A DNA stretch of 64,000 nt from Gammaproteobacteria bacterium (GTDB taxonomy: Bacteria > Pseudomonadota > Gammaproteobacteria > Steroidobacterales > Steroidobacteraceae), in assembly GCA_947455595.1 (NCBI GenBank), contig CANGOP010000003.1:1-64000 (forward strand), written 5' to 3'. Position 1 is the first letter of the stretch. The number at the start of each line of letters is the position of its first letter. Position numbers and translations under genes: made by a program. Shown piece by piece: positions 17,348 through 27,585 of the stretch. The notes beneath the pieces were generated by a model. The model had not been told where the DNA came from and searched no databases. It saw only the letters and a list, made by a program, of their open reading frames with translations.

Positions 17348-19647
17348 ACATTAACCTGAAGCGCCTAATCCCGCCTCGGAAAGTCCTTTTTTGGGCCCTA
17401 GCGCTCCTGTTGGCGTCGATCATTGGACTGATCGGATGGATCTACTACCTGGACGGTGTGGTCCTGCGCGAGTTCAAGGGGCGGCTGTGGTCAGTGCCGG
17501 CTCGCGTCTATGCCGCTCCCACCGATTTGTATGTGGGCGCAGCGGTCACCGCCGACGATCTAGATGCGGAATTACGCCGCTTGCACTATCGCATCGGGGA
17601 TCCGAGCAGCGGCGCAGGCGTTTATCGTCGTCGTGGCGGTGATTTTGATATCAATACGCGCCGCGTACGCTTCGTTGACGAGTTGCGCTCGCCCGTTCGT
17701 ATTCGGATTCATGCCAATGCCGAAGGCATCACAGGTATCGAAGGATCGGATGGCTCAGAACTTCCGCTCTTCCGATTAGATCCGCTCTTGATTGGCAGCG
17801 TATTCCCGGTGCATGGAGAGGACCGTATCGTGCTGACACCAGCCGACGTGCCTCCCATGCTCGTCGCCGCGCTCAAAACCATTGAAGACCGTCGTTTTGA
17901 TGAGCATCACGGCGTGGATCTACGCAGCATCCTGCGGGCCTTGTGGGCGGATGCCCGCGCCGGACGCGTCGTTCAAGGCGGCAGCACGCTGACCCAACAG
18001 CTCATCAAGAATTACTTCCTCACCGATGAGCAAACCTTTGGTCGCAAATTAAAAGAAGCCATCATGGCCATGCGCCTTGAGGTGCACTACTCGAAGGAAG
18101 AAATTCTGGTCGCCTACCTCAATGAGGTCTATCTCGGTCAGGATGGCGAACGCGCGGTGCATGGGTTTGGCTTGGGCAGCGAGTACTATTTCGGCAAGCC
18201 TATCGAGGAACTAGAACCAGCGGAGATGGCGCTGCTGGTTGGGCTAGTGAAAGGCCCGTCCTATTACGATCCCTTAAAGCATCCCGACCGAGCCAAGACA
18301 CGCCGAAATCTCGTTATAAAAGAATTAGCGTCTGCCCAGGTGATTGATTCAGCAGCCGCCGATCGCGCGCTAGCGCAGCCGCTCGGGCTGCGCTCTGCCG
18401 GGGCCGGATACGTACCGGCATTCCTGGATCTGGTGCGGCGTCATCTGAAGCGAGATTATGCGGAAGCGGACCTGGCTGCTGCCGGTCTGTCGATTTACAC
18501 GACGCTAGATCCACACGCTCAGGCTGCGACCGAGCGGGCCGTCACCGCGCAACTCAAACGGTTGGACTCGCTTGCCCGCAATCGCTCTAAAGGAGCTCCC
18601 TTAGAAGCGGCGATGATCATTGCTGAGCCCACGAGTGGGCAGGTCTTAGCCGTTGTTGGCGGGCGTGATACGCGTGCTTTGGGCTTCAACCGCGCGTTGG
18701 ATGCCCGACGCTCCATTGGGTCCCTCGTGAAACCCGCCGTGTATTTAACTGCGATCGAAAGTGGCCGATATAACGCTGCCAGTATCTTGCAGGACGCACC
18801 GATTGAGCTGAAGTTGTCCGATGGACAAGTCTGGGCGCCGCAAAATTATTCGCACGAAGTTTTTGGGGCAGTACCGATGGTACGAGCACTGTCTTTGTCG
18901 ATGAATCTGGCAACTGTTCGGTTGGGGCTCGATCTGGGCTTGCCAGCCGTCGCAGACACCTTGGAAAAACTCGGCGCAGAACATCGTCCGGCCCTGAATC
19001 CCTCCCTGCTGCTCGGAACCGTTGAAATGACGCCTCTGGAGGTCATTCAGATCTATACGGCCCTCGCCAATGGTGGATTCAAAGCACGCTTACGCTCGGT
19101 CCAGGCCGTGCTGGACGAGGACGGGAAAGCGTTGAAAAGCTTTAAATTGGAAGTGTCGCAGGCCGCCTCTCCTGCTGCCGTTTATGAAGTATCGAGAATG
19201 ATGACGCAAGTGACAGAACGCGGCACCGGTCACGAAGTCAGCGCTCGGTTGCACATCACGCTTCCGGCGAAAACTGGAACTTCCTCGGATTTACGGGACA
19301 GCTGGTTTGCTGGATTCACCGGATCTCACGTGGCCGTTGCTTGGGTAGGTTACGATGACAACCGTCCAACGGGCTTGACCGGTGCGACGGGAGCCTTGCC
19401 GATTTGGTTAGATGCGATGACAGAACTGCATCTCAAGAGTTGGCAACCCGACACACCGACAGAAGTAGAGGACCGCTGGATTGAGTTTTCGACGGGGCTC
19501 GCGACTGAACCGCGCTGTAGCGCAGATGCGGTGCTCGTCGGTGTCCCTCATGGGACCGCGTTGCCCAGTCGGCAAGGATGTGGCCAACCGAACTCTGAGT
19601 CGGTGGTGGATCGGGTGAAATCATGGCTTCAGAAAACGCTTCATTAG
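17344..19647 (+). CDS. mrcB: Penicillin-binding protein 1B (bifunctional peptidoglycan synthase)
   Basis: A 767-residue inner-membrane enzyme that polymerises and cross-links peptidoglycan. One transmembrane helix lies near residues 13-34, followed by a UB2H-like domain. The family 51 glycosyltransferase has the catalytic Glu181 in KTIEDRRFDEHHGVD and GGSTLTQQLIKNYFL. The transpeptidase has Ser460 in SLVKP, SMN near 519, and KTGTS at 643-647, so both activities look intact. It overlaps rsmE by four bases and the downstream lipoprotein gene by 25, forming a tight operon. Order and domain content match PBP1B rather than PBP1A. Confidence 0.95.
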   Translation: MNINLKRLIPPRKVLFWALALLLASIIGLIGWIYYLDGVVLREFKGRLWSVPARVYAAPTDLYVGAAVTADDLDAELRRLHYRIGDPSSGAGVYRRRGGDFDINTRRVRFVDELRSPVRIRIHANAEGITGIEGSDGSELPLFRLDPLLIGSVFPVHGEDRIVLTPADVPPMLVAALKTIEDRRFDEHHGVDLRSILRALWADARAGRVVQGGSTLTQQLIKNYFLTDEQTFGRKLKEAIMAMRLEVHYSKEEILVAYLNEVYLGQDGERAVHGFGLGSEYYFGKPIEELEPAEMALLVGLVKGPSYYDPLKHPDRAKTRRNLVIKELASAQVIDSAAADRALAQPLGLRSAGAGYVPAFLDLVRRHLKRDYAEADLAAAGLSIYTTLDPHAQAATERAVTAQLKRLDSLARNRSKGAPLEAAMIIAEPTSGQVLAVVGGRDTRALGFNRALDARRSIGSLVKPAVYLTAIESGRYNAASILQDAPIELKLSDGQVWAPQNYSHEVFGAVPMVRALSLSMNLATVRLGLDLGLPAVADTLEKLGAEHRPALNPSLLLGTVEMTPLEVIQIYTALANGGFKARLRSVQAVLDEDGKALKSFKLEVSQAASPAAVYEVSRMMTQVTERGTGHEVSARLHITLPAKTGTSSDLRDSWFAGFTGSHVAVAWVGYDDNRPTGLTGATGALPIWLDAMTELHLKSWQPDTPTEVEDRWIEFSTGLATEPRCSADAVLVGVPHGTALPSRQGCGQPNSESVVDRVKSWLQKTLH

Positions 19648-20186
19648 TGTCGCTCTGGCAGAGAGCAGCTGTCGCCTGCTGCATCCTCGGACTCGGTGCC
19701 TGTTCGGTCCCGAAGCCCTATGTGATGCCTGCCCCGGTACAAGAACCTGTTCCCGTCATAGTCGCCAAAGAACCACCGCCTGCGCCACCGCCACCGGCGC
19801 AGATCGTCGAAGCACCCAAGCCCGCCCCAAAAGAGGCCCCGGAGCCCCCGAGCCGCGCCTTTAAATTGGGCCCGGCGGCACAAGCACTCGTGAACCAAGC
19901 ACGAACACAGATCGCTCGGGGAGAGCTACCCGGCGCATCAGGCACGCTTGACCGGGCATTGCGAATTGAGCCGCAAAATCCACTCCTTTGGATTGAAGTC
20001 GCTGGTTTACGCCTAACTGAATCAGACCCTAAACAGGCCGAAAACTGCGCGCGTAAGGCCTTGCTGCTCGGCTCTGCCGACGCAACGGTACGCATCACCG
20101 CGGGACATCTCCTCGCCGATGCGTTGAGGGCACAAAAGCGGGATGCCGAGGCTCAAGACTTAGAACAACAGCCCTGGATGAATTGA
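19623..20186 (+). CDS. TPR lipoprotein, probable PBP1B activator (LpoP-like)
   Basis: A 187-residue lipoprotein: signal sequence with lipobox LGAC and lipidated Cys27, a proline-rich stretch (residues 33-76, including EPPPAPPPPA), then a tetratricopeptide-like helical domain (about 82-183; LVNQARTQIARGELPGASGTLDRALRIEP). It starts inside the end of mrcB, so the two are co-expressed. In Pseudomonas aeruginosa a TPR lipoprotein encoded with mrcB (LpoP) activates PBP1B from the outer membrane; the same architecture and position here suggest the same job. The function is inferred from context and domain layout. Confidence 0.8.
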   Translation: MASENASLVSLWQRAAVACCILGLGACSVPKPYVMPAPVQEPVPVIVAKEPPPAPPPPAQIVEAPKPAPKEAPEPPSRAFKLGPAAQALVNQARTQIARGELPGASGTLDRALRIEPQNPLLWIEVAGLRLTESDPKQAENCARKALLLGSADATVRITAGHLLADALRAQKRDAEAQDLEQQPWMN

Positions 20187-20194
20187 CCGCACGA

Positions 20195-20671
20195 TCAACT
20201 CGCGACAGCGGTTTCGTCGGCAATCAGGTCTTCAAGATGTTCGAAGTCAGGTATGAGCGGATTTTCATTGACCATCCGCAATGCGCAGATCACTGGACTT
20301 CGATCTGAAAAATCACGGGTGGGATCAGGCTTAATAATGTCTTGATTCAATCTGACCAACTGCGGGAACCCTTGGGTCATCACCCCAAAATGCCCAGATG
20401 GCAAGCGATCCCCCAGTGCGTGTAGCACCACGACCCGGGTTCGCCCCGTCGGCTGAGGCACCGGTCGCCCCAGCGCAGCTTCAAAACTAATGATTGGAAC
20501 CGTACGCCCATTCCACGCAACCGTACCGAGATACCACGGCGGCGCGCCCGCCATCGGCGTCGGGTTCGACCACGCGACGACTTCGGCCGTGCAACTGCGT
20601 GGCACCAACAACCGCTCATCTGCAAGCGGCACCAGAAGTCCGTAAAACTCGTCCGGAGATGCCTGGATCAT
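20195..20671 (-). CDS. chpC: CheW-like adaptor ChpC
   Basis: A 158-residue CheW-domain protein (VPRSCTAEVVAWSNPTPMAGAPPWYLGTVAWNGRTVPIISFEAALGRP is the divergent but recognisable CheW core). It is the last gene of the Pil-Chp cluster and its ATG overlaps the chpA stop by four bases. In P. aeruginosa the equivalent second CheW protein is ChpC, thought to link chemoreceptors to ChpA. It ends with an acidic C-terminal tail. The protein is less conserved than PilI, and the name rests mainly on position. Confidence 0.8.
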   Translation of the reverse strand: MIQASPDEFYGLLVPLADERLLVPRSCTAEVVAWSNPTPMAGAPPWYLGTVAWNGRTVPIISFEAALGRPVPQPTGRTRVVVLHALGDRLPSGHFGVMTQGFPQLVRLNQDIIKPDPTRDFSDRSPVICALRMVNENPLIPDFEHLEDLIADETAVAS

Positions 20672-23600
20672 GTCGCGGTACGCCCCCGACTGACCAACGG
20701 CTCGATCGCATCCAACAATTGGCTTTCCTGATAGGGTTTACCCAGATAATCATCGACCCCAATTTCGATCGCGCGTGCACGGTGCTTCTCGCCCACTCGT
20801 GAGGTAATCATCACGATGGGCACATGCTTTAGCCGCTCGTCTGCGCGAATTCTAGCCGCAACTTCATAACCATCCATTCTGGGCATTTCAATATCGAGCA
20901 GAATCACATCTGGGGTCTGGTCTTGGAGTATCGAAAGAGCTTCTAGGCCGTCGCGAGCCGTCACAACCCGCATGCCATTTCGTTCAAGCAAGCGCTGAGT
21001 TACTCGCCGCACCGTAATGGAGTCATCGACTACCACCGCGAACGTTCGGCGGTCCGATCGTTCCTCGTCGGGTGGCCCGTAGACACGCGATCTCCAGTCT
21101 CCGCGCACCAGCGCGCCAAGATCCAAGATCACAACGATGCGGCCATCGCCCAGCATGGTTGCACCCGCGATACCTCGAATAGAGGCAACCAGCGGACCCA
21201 CATTCTTGATGACAATTTCCCGACTGCCGACCAACTCATCCGCAACAACTGCGGTAGAGCTATCGCCGGCCCGAATCAAGACAACGGGAATCGGCACATC
21301 TTGGGCAGGCAATTCCGAAGGTCTCCCGCCAATGAAGAGGCCCAGATGCCTAAACGCATATGTCTGATCACCATAGGACCAAGTCGGAACATCTTCATTA
21401 AGATGCCGAAGCACCACGGACTTCGGTAAACGAACCACGCTTTCCACGGTAGGCAATGGCAGAGCGTAGAGCTCTGTTCCTGCACGCAGGATGAGCGCCT
21501 GCGACACGGCCAACGTAAACGGAAGTCGAATCGTAAATCGTGTGCCTTGACCGGGCGTCGAGTCAATTCGCAGTGAACCACCGAGTCGCTTGACCTCAGT
21601 CGTCACGACATCCATCCCGACGCCTCGTCCAGCCGACTGCGTGACCACGCTAGCGGTACTAAAGCCCGGCTCCAATATGAGTTGCATGGCATCAGCATCA
21701 GACAAGGTCTGCCGCGCGTTGACCAACCCCAGAGAAACCGCCTTGGCGCGGATCGCTGCAAGGTCAAGACCAGCGCCATCATCTTGTACAACGATGACGA
21801 CCTCCGAGCCCTCGCGTCGCAACGACATTTCAATTCGGCCATCGCGCGCTTTACCCGATTCATGCCGCCAATCAGGCGATTCGATGCCGTGCACAACGGC
21901 ATTGCGCAGCATGTGCTCAAAAGGCGCCAACATGCGCTCCAGCACTTGTCGATCCAGTTCTCCCGTCGCACCGGTCACGACGAGCTCGACTTGCTTGCCC
22001 GTCTCCATCGCAGCTTGTCTGACAAGTCTTGTCAGCCGAGGGATATGCCGTTGGAACGGCACCATGCGGGTTCGCATTAGGCCATTTTGCAGGTCAGTCA
22101 CGACTCGCGCTTGCTGAGTCAGCAAACCTTGTGCTTCGCGTAATTGGCCCTCCAAGATACTTTGGATACTGGCGACGTCGCTGGCGGACTCGGCAAGTGC
22201 TCGAGAATACTGTTGCAACGTGGAGTAACGATCCATTTCCAACGGATCAAAGTCATCCCGCTTACGCTCATGGTCATATCGATGAAGAATTTGCGCTTCA
22301 GTTTCAATCTCTAGCTTGCGTAGCTGATCGCGCAAACGACTCACAACTCGCGCAAGTTCGCCCAGATTGGTATCCACGCCAGTCAGCTGCTGCTCGAGTC
22401 TTGCTCGCTGGATACTGACTTCGCCCGCCCCGTTTAATAGAGAATCCAGCAGTTCTGCATCGACACGCGCGAGGTCCTGCCGATCTTCACGGGGGGGCGA
22501 CGGTGGTGCGAGGGCGGACAAATCATTTTCGGGCGCTGGCGCTGCAGCAACTGCCACGGTCGAGACGGGCGCAGCGCCCTCCGTCGCAATGGTCGATTGT
22601 GCCTCGCCGATAGCAGATGCCGGCTGAGAGGAAGCGAGGTCAGCTTCTCGAAACGACTTCGACGGTTCACCGGGCACTACCGGCTCAAGCGGCGACATTG
22701 TGCCGCGTGCAACTTCCGTCACTAATGGCGGCTCGGCCAGCGGCAGGGGCTCGGCGGCCACCGTCAATTGCGGCTCGGGCTGTTCGACATCCGAGGCTTT
22801 TAGCGTTGGCAACTGTGGCAATGGTGCAGATGCTGCCCGAATTCGGGCAACGATATCGGTTGCAGGTTCCGCAGGTCGGCCATCCTGCACCGTTCGACGC
22901 ATAGACTCGAAGGTGTCGAGCCCAGTGACCAGCAACGGAACGAGATCATTGCTTTGCAGAGAACCGAACGACTCGGCTCGGGTCAACAATGACTCAAATT
23001 CATGCGCCAATTCACCCATAGCCGGCACGCCAGCCATCCGCGCACCGCCTTTTAGCGTGTGCAAATATCGCTTGAGCGCAGTTAGCGCGTCGACATCACG
23101 CGAATTTTGCTCTAGTCGGTCAATCGCCCGCGCAGCGGATTCCAGTAGTTCACTGGCTTCCTCGCTAAAGATCGCAGCAATTTCGGGATCGAAATCGATC
23201 GTGGCAAAGCTACCCGTCGCGGCCATGTCGACGGCTGGGCGGCTGTGCACCGATACCTCGTCAACGACCTCAGCTTGTGGCGTGTCCAAGACATCTGCGG
23301 ATGCCGCTTCCAATGCCATCAAGCGGGTCTGCAGGGCATTCGTCTGGTCATATGAGAGGCGGGGCAGTTGTGCCGGATCGGCAACTTGCGAGAAGGCATC
23401 TGCATAATCGAGCAGCAGGGCGATCGCCTGGTCCGGCAACCCATTACCCTGGTCGTAGAAGCGGCGAATAACCAAATTCAGAGGCTCTGCCAACTCAGTC
23501 CCTTGCGCCATACCAGCCATTCGCGAGGCACCCGCGAGCGTGTGGCAGGCTCGATAGAGATCGTCTGTCACAGCATGTGGAGCCTGCCGTCCATCTCGCG

Positions 23601-26223
23601 CAGCGACCCAGGCTCGAATGGCTGCAATATGATTAATGACCTCCGCCCGATAGATCTCAACCAATGTTCCATCGTTGTCTGCCGGAGAACTCTCCAGCGA
23701 CGGCCGTAGCGGCATGTCTTGATCGTCTGACCGGACCTCCAGGTCTTCCGCTCGAACGAAGCGGTTGGGGACTTCCAATGGCGACGACGACGCAGGCTCC
23801 GGCTTTACCTCCGTTTGCGGCGGCTCTGCGGTCACGAGCACAGAGGTTGCGATCATCCAAGGAGAAGGTTCACCGAATTCGGTAGCTGACTGCTCGCTTC
23901 CGCCACGAACGGCCGCCTCATCACTCTCGTCGCTCGCGGGTTCCGCGTCGCGCCCGTCGGATAAACCATGCAATCGAGTCATCAGATCGGAAACGCCGAA
24001 TGTAGGCGGCTGACGCGTCTCTAATTGATCAATGAGCGCTGGCAACCCTGCGACAGCATCACGCAAGACCGCCAGTAATGACGCGGAACGGGTACGGGTG
24101 CCGCTGATGATTCGATTGAGTAAATTCTCGATGGCCCAAGCGTAATCTCCGACCAATCGCGCGCCGACCATACGCCCGCTTCCTTTCAGCGTATGGAATG
24201 AACGACGCAACCGAGTTAAGGCCTCGTCATCGAGTGGATTGAGGTCCCACGCCTGCAGGCTGCCATGTATTTTCGGCAGCTCCTCGCGAGCTTCTTCGAT
24301 GAAGAGTTCGACGAGGTCGGGATCCACTTCCTCTGAAATCGCGTTGGCGATGGAAACGGGCGCCGCGGCAGGCGCCGTGACCAGCTTCGGGGGGGGCGCT
24401 CGGTAGACCCCACTATCGTCAACCGCATCATCGCGTGAAGATGGTTCCACGGACGGCTTTTCGCTCGGCACCTCCAAAGCTGCAGTCGAGAGCAGATTCA
24501 CTGGCATCACTGCGGGCGGCACGGCTGGCGCCGGATGCGCACTCTCGAGTACTCGCAGACACGCTTCTGCATTGTCGAGCATGTAGAGCGGCTCACTGCG
24601 GCCACTCTGCAACGTCTCCATGTAGTATTCGATCGACACGATCGCATCGGCGAGACGGTCAAGGCGTTGAGACGACGAATCAGCCCCTATGGTCACGACA
24701 GTCGCGACGTGCCGGCCAATGCGCTCGAAAATTTCGATCGCTCGCGTCCGACCAAGCATCATCAATCCAGCAACGATTCCTCGAATCAAATTGGGCACCT
24801 GAGTGGCACCACTTCCGTCATGGCCGCTGATGGTCGCGGCAAAGGCCTCTTTGATATGCGCCAAGTTGACAATGCATTCACGCAGAACTGCAGCTTGGAC
24901 CTGACGGAATTCGGCATCCGTCGCTTCAATTGGCGCAGTCGTTGACGAGGGCTCTTTTGGCAGAATCATGCCGACTAACTGCGGTTCAAGGCTATCCTCA
25001 ACTCGGATGAGCGCTGCCGCGATATCTATCAAATTTTCCGTAGCCGGTGTCGCTCCGGCGGAGATAATCAAGTCGAGTGTACGTAACTGCTCCTGGACGA
25101 TCGTCCGGGACTCCGCAAGCCCGAGCACTCCGAGCGTATCTCCGATCTTGCGCAACAACTCGGTCTGTCCGCTGAGATCTGAAACGTGAGCGCCTCCCGA
25201 ACGAACGAAGACATCCAGCGCATCTTTGACACGCGCCAGATCCTCTTTGATCGCGGCACCCACCGTCTCCATCAACTTTACCGAAGGTGCAGACAGGCTG
25301 GCCCGTTGGTCCTCTACTTCTGCCGACACCGGCAGTAAGTCCTGGAGTCTGAATGAGGCACGTACCGCCGTAATGCGGTCACCCGTCGCTGGCGTTCTGG
25401 CAACGAAATAGAGGAGATTGTTAAGGAGGTCGACAGGCGGCGTTTCCGCATACCTCGCTTCTCCGACCTCATGGAGGCGCTTCATCTCTCGATCCGCTTG
25501 CCCTAATAGCCGCTTCAGAGTGGCGGCACCGTCGGCATTGCCACTACGCAGAGCCTCCAGCACAGCTCCGACAACCCACCAGAGTTGGAAAACCGGTTGG
25601 CGTTTGGATGTCTTTTCCAACCGTTCGGCGACCTGCGCAAGGACCTCGAGGTGTTGCGGAATACGCTCGCCGCGCAAAACGCCAAGTAACGCCACTTGGA
25701 AGCGTGGCCGAAGTCTTCTAGCCCACTGCGCCACGTCCATCGGCGTCTCGCCTGCGCGGGTAGACGATGGCTCTGGCTGCCGATCCGAGGTCAGATTGAG
25801 CAGCAGCAGCGTCCCTTCGGACAGTAGTGCTTGTCCTCGAACCGCTCGCAGATCATTCAGTAGTGGCAACAGGACGAGTGGGACATCTCGGCCACCCGCC
25901 AAAACCCGTTCCAGGTAGGCCGGCAACTGCACCATTGCCCGCATGAGGGGGTCAAGACCCTCGGGCTGATTGCGTATTTCTGGCGGGGCCGCGGAAAGGA
26001 ATCGCGCCACGAACTCCATTTCTTCCGCTAGCAGCGCCGCTCCGTGGACTTCAATGACACGTAGAACGCCGAATACTTCATGTAATCGCGTCGCACAGGT
26101 TGCCAGGGGCGCAGGATCCGCCATCCGCTCCGCATAGGCTTCAAGCGCGGATTGGGCATCGCCCAAAGTCGCGCCAATTTCGGTCGCAACAGCTTGGAGC
26201 GTCTGATCAGCGACTTCGCTCAT
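20668..26223 (-). CDS. chpA: Hybrid CheA-type histidine kinase ChpA/PilL of the type IV pilus system
   Basis: A 1851-residue multidomain kinase. The N-terminal ~550 residues are a helical FimL/Hpt-like region without a recognisable phosphorylation motif. Three Hpt domains with phosphorylatable histidine follow: HTLKGSGRMVG near residue 676, HTLAGASRMAG near 891 and HTLKGGARMAG near 1053. After a proline-rich linker come the dimerisation helices, the HATPase (MLRNAVVHGIE near 1437; GRGVGMDVV near 1534), a CheW-like domain (about 1550-1690) and a receiver domain with its phospho-aspartate in LLDIEMPRMDGYE near 1774. It has fewer Hpt modules than P. aeruginosa ChpA. It should phosphorylate PilG and PilH. 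Confidence 0.94.
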   Translation of the reverse strand: MSEVADQTLQAVATEIGATLGDAQSALEAYAERMADPAPLATCATRLHEVFGVLRVIEVHGAALLAEEMEFVARFLSAAPPEIRNQPEGLDPLMRAMVQLPAYLERVLAGGRDVPLVLLPLLNDLRAVRGQALLSEGTLLLLNLTSDRQPEPSSTRAGETPMDVAQWARRLRPRFQVALLGVLRGERIPQHLEVLAQVAERLEKTSKRQPVFQLWWVVGAVLEALRSGNADGAATLKRLLGQADREMKRLHEVGEARYAETPPVDLLNNLLYFVARTPATGDRITAVRASFRLQDLLPVSAEVEDQRASLSAPSVKLMETVGAAIKEDLARVKDALDVFVRSGGAHVSDLSGQTELLRKIGDTLGVLGLAESRTIVQEQLRTLDLIISAGATPATENLIDIAAALIRVEDSLEPQLVGMILPKEPSSTTAPIEATDAEFRQVQAAVLRECIVNLAHIKEAFAATISGHDGSGATQVPNLIRGIVAGLMMLGRTRAIEIFERIGRHVATVVTIGADSSSQRLDRLADAIVSIEYYMETLQSGRSEPLYMLDNAEACLRVLESAHPAPAVPPAVMPVNLLSTAALEVPSEKPSVEPSSRDDAVDDSGVYRAPPPKLVTAPAAAPVSIANAISEEVDPDLVELFIEEAREELPKIHGSLQAWDLNPLDDEALTRLRRSFHTLKGSGRMVGARLVGDYAWAIENLLNRIISGTRTRSASLLAVLRDAVAGLPALIDQLETRQPPTFGVSDLMTRLHGLSDGRDAEPASDESDEAAVRGGSEQSATEFGEPSPWMIATSVLVTAEPPQTEVKPEPASSSPLEVPNRFVRAEDLEVRSDDQDMPLRPSLESSPADNDGTLVEIYRAEVINHIAAIRAWVAARDGRQAPHAVTDDLYRACHTLAGASRMAGMAQGTELAEPLNLVIRRFYDQGNGLPDQAIALLLDYADAFSQVADPAQLPRLSYDQTNALQTRLMALEAASADVLDTPQAEVVDEVSVHSRPAVDMAATGSFATIDFDPEIAAIFSEEASELLESAARAIDRLEQNSRDVDALTALKRYLHTLKGGARMAGVPAMGELAHEFESLLTRAESFGSLQSNDLVPLLVTGLDTFESMRRTVQDGRPAEPATDIVARIRAASAPLPQLPTLKASDVEQPEPQLTVAAEPLPLAEPPLVTEVARGTMSPLEPVVPGEPSKSFREADLASSQPASAIGEAQSTIATEGAAPVSTVAVAAAPAPENDLSALAPPSPPREDRQDLARVDAELLDSLLNGAGEVSIQRARLEQQLTGVDTNLGELARVVSRLRDQLRKLEIETEAQILHRYDHERKRDDFDPLEMDRYSTLQQYSRALAESASDVASIQSILEGQLREAQGLLTQQARVVTDLQNGLMRTRMVPFQRHIPRLTRLVRQAAMETGKQVELVVTGATGELDRQVLERMLAPFEHMLRNAVVHGIESPDWRHESGKARDGRIEMSLRREGSEVVIVVQDDGAGLDLAAIRAKAVSLGLVNARQTLSDADAMQLILEPGFSTASVVTQSAGRGVGMDVVTTEVKRLGGSLRIDSTPGQGTRFTIRLPFTLAVSQALILRAGTELYALPLPTVESVVRLPKSVVLRHLNEDVPTWSYGDQTYAFRHLGLFIGGRPSELPAQDVPIPVVLIRAGDSSTAVVADELVGSREIVIKNVGPLVASIRGIAGATMLGDGRIVVILDLGALVRGDWRSRVYGPPDEERSDRRTFAVVVDDSITVRRVTQRLLERNGMRVVTARDGLEALSILQDQTPDVILLDIEMPRMDGYEVAARIRADERLKHVPIVMITSRVGEKHRARAIEIGVDDYLGKPYQESQLLDAIEPLVSRGRTAT

Positions 26224-26226
26224 GCG

Positions 26227-27519
26227 TCAAACTCGCTCTACCGCACTTCGAGCCGCAAATCGCGACGCCGGCGTTTCTGGCGGCGGCAACTGGAACCCTG
26301 CGACGGACTGGCGCAATTGCGCGGACAGGTCGGCAAGACGCGCGATCGACTTCGACATCCCCGTTGTACTTTCGGAAGTTTGCACGCTGATCTCTCGAAG
26401 CACTTGCATACTGCCGGATATGCTCGCGGAAACGGCCACCTGTTGGCGCGCGCTCGTGGAGATGTTTTGCATCAACGTTGCGATCTGATGAGACACCTGC
26501 TCAATTTCCCCAAGCGCAGCGCCGGCGTTCTCAGCGAGAAGCGCGCCGCCCACGACATCGGTCGTGCTGCGCTCCATCGACACGACAGCTTCGTTGGTGT
26601 CGGCTTGGATCGTGCGAACCAGAGCTTCAATTTGCTTGGTAGCGTTTGCGGCGCGTTCGGCGAGACGCTGCACTTCGTCGGCCACGACAGCAAAGCCGCG
26701 ACCGGCCTCACCCGCCATGGAGGCCTGTATCGAGGCATTCAACGCGAGAATGTTTGTTTGCTCCGCAATATCGTTGATCAATTCAACAATGTTGCCGATT
26801 TCCTGAGAGCTCTCGCCCAAACGTTTGATCCGTTTCGAGGTCTCTTGAATGGTTTCGCGAATCGCATTCATTCCATCAATGGTTCGACGGACGGCATCAC
26901 CACCCTTGTGCGAGACCTCCACGGCATGCCGCGCAACGTCGGCGCAACGCTCCGCGTTCCCTGAGACCCCTTCAATTGAAGACGCCATTTCTCCAATCGA
27001 CTCGGTTGCCGAGGTCACCTGCTTGGATTGGCCGGCACTTGCCTTCGCCAGATGTGCGGCTGCCGCTTGGGTCGACTTCGCAGCCGCATCCAGAGAAATG
27101 GCTGAAGCGTGGACAGTTCCCACCAAGCTTCTGAGCGCTTCAACGGCATAGTTAATCGAGTCGGCGATGGCGCCCGTGATCTCCTCTGTCACGCTCGCTT
27201 TTACGGTCAGATCCCCGTCAGCGAGGGTCGACAACTCATCTAGCAAGCGAAGAATTGCGCGCTGATTGCGCTCGTTTTGTTCGGCATCACGCGCTGAAGC
27301 CTTGCGTTGCTCAACGACGCTGGCATAGACCCGCAAACTCGCAATGAGACAAGCGATAGCGACCGCCATTAGCCCCATTGCGATCAGATTGCCGCCAATG
27401 TGTATCCCGCCGATCTCGATGCCTAGCGCAAGGGCAGCAAGCACGGTGAGCAGCATCACGGCCGCAATAAGAAGCCTTAGCCGATGAATTCCCGCGTCAT
27501 CTCCATCAGGTTTTGTCAT
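26227..27519 (-). CDS. pilJ: PilJ-like methyl-accepting chemotaxis protein lacking a periplasmic domain
   Basis: A 430-residue chemoreceptor in the PilJ position. Two transmembrane helices (about 15-33 and 45-62) are separated by only about ten residues, so the periplasmic sensor domain of standard PilJ (about 680 residues) is absent. A HAMP-like region ([20 protein letters not shown]) and a complete signalling hairpin follow, with the tip at [40 protein letters not shown]. Only 66 bases separate it from pilI, so no lost N-terminus can be hidden upstream. It lies three bases from chpA. It may sense through the cytoplasm or membrane. Confidence 0.9.
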   Translation of the reverse strand: MTKPDGDDAGIHRLRLLIAAVMLLTVLAALALGIEIGGIHIGGNLIAMGLMAVAIACLIASLRVYASVVEQRKASARDAEQNERNQRAILRLLDELSTLADGDLTVKASVTEEITGAIADSINYAVEALRSLVGTVHASAISLDAAAKSTQAAAAHLAKASAGQSKQVTSATESIGEMASSIEGVSGNAERCADVARHAVEVSHKGGDAVRRTIDGMNAIRETIQETSKRIKRLGESSQEIGNIVELINDIAEQTNILALNASIQASMAGEAGRGFAVVADEVQRLAERAANATKQIEALVRTIQADTNEAVVSMERSTTDVVGGALLAENAGAALGEIEQVSHQIATLMQNISTSARQQVAVSASISGSMQVLREISVQTSESTTGMSKSIARLADLSAQLRQSVAGFQLPPPETPASRFAARSAVERV

Positions 27520-27585
27520 CGACGCAGACTCCGCGAATTTCGACTTTGCATCTTCAATTCAATCTCTGACTCGAACTGCACGGCA

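Noticed and set aside
26152..26964. A 270-residue plus-strand frame opposite pilJ and the start of chpA.
   Set aside because: Both minus-strand genes are certain; the antisense frame has no recognisable motif.
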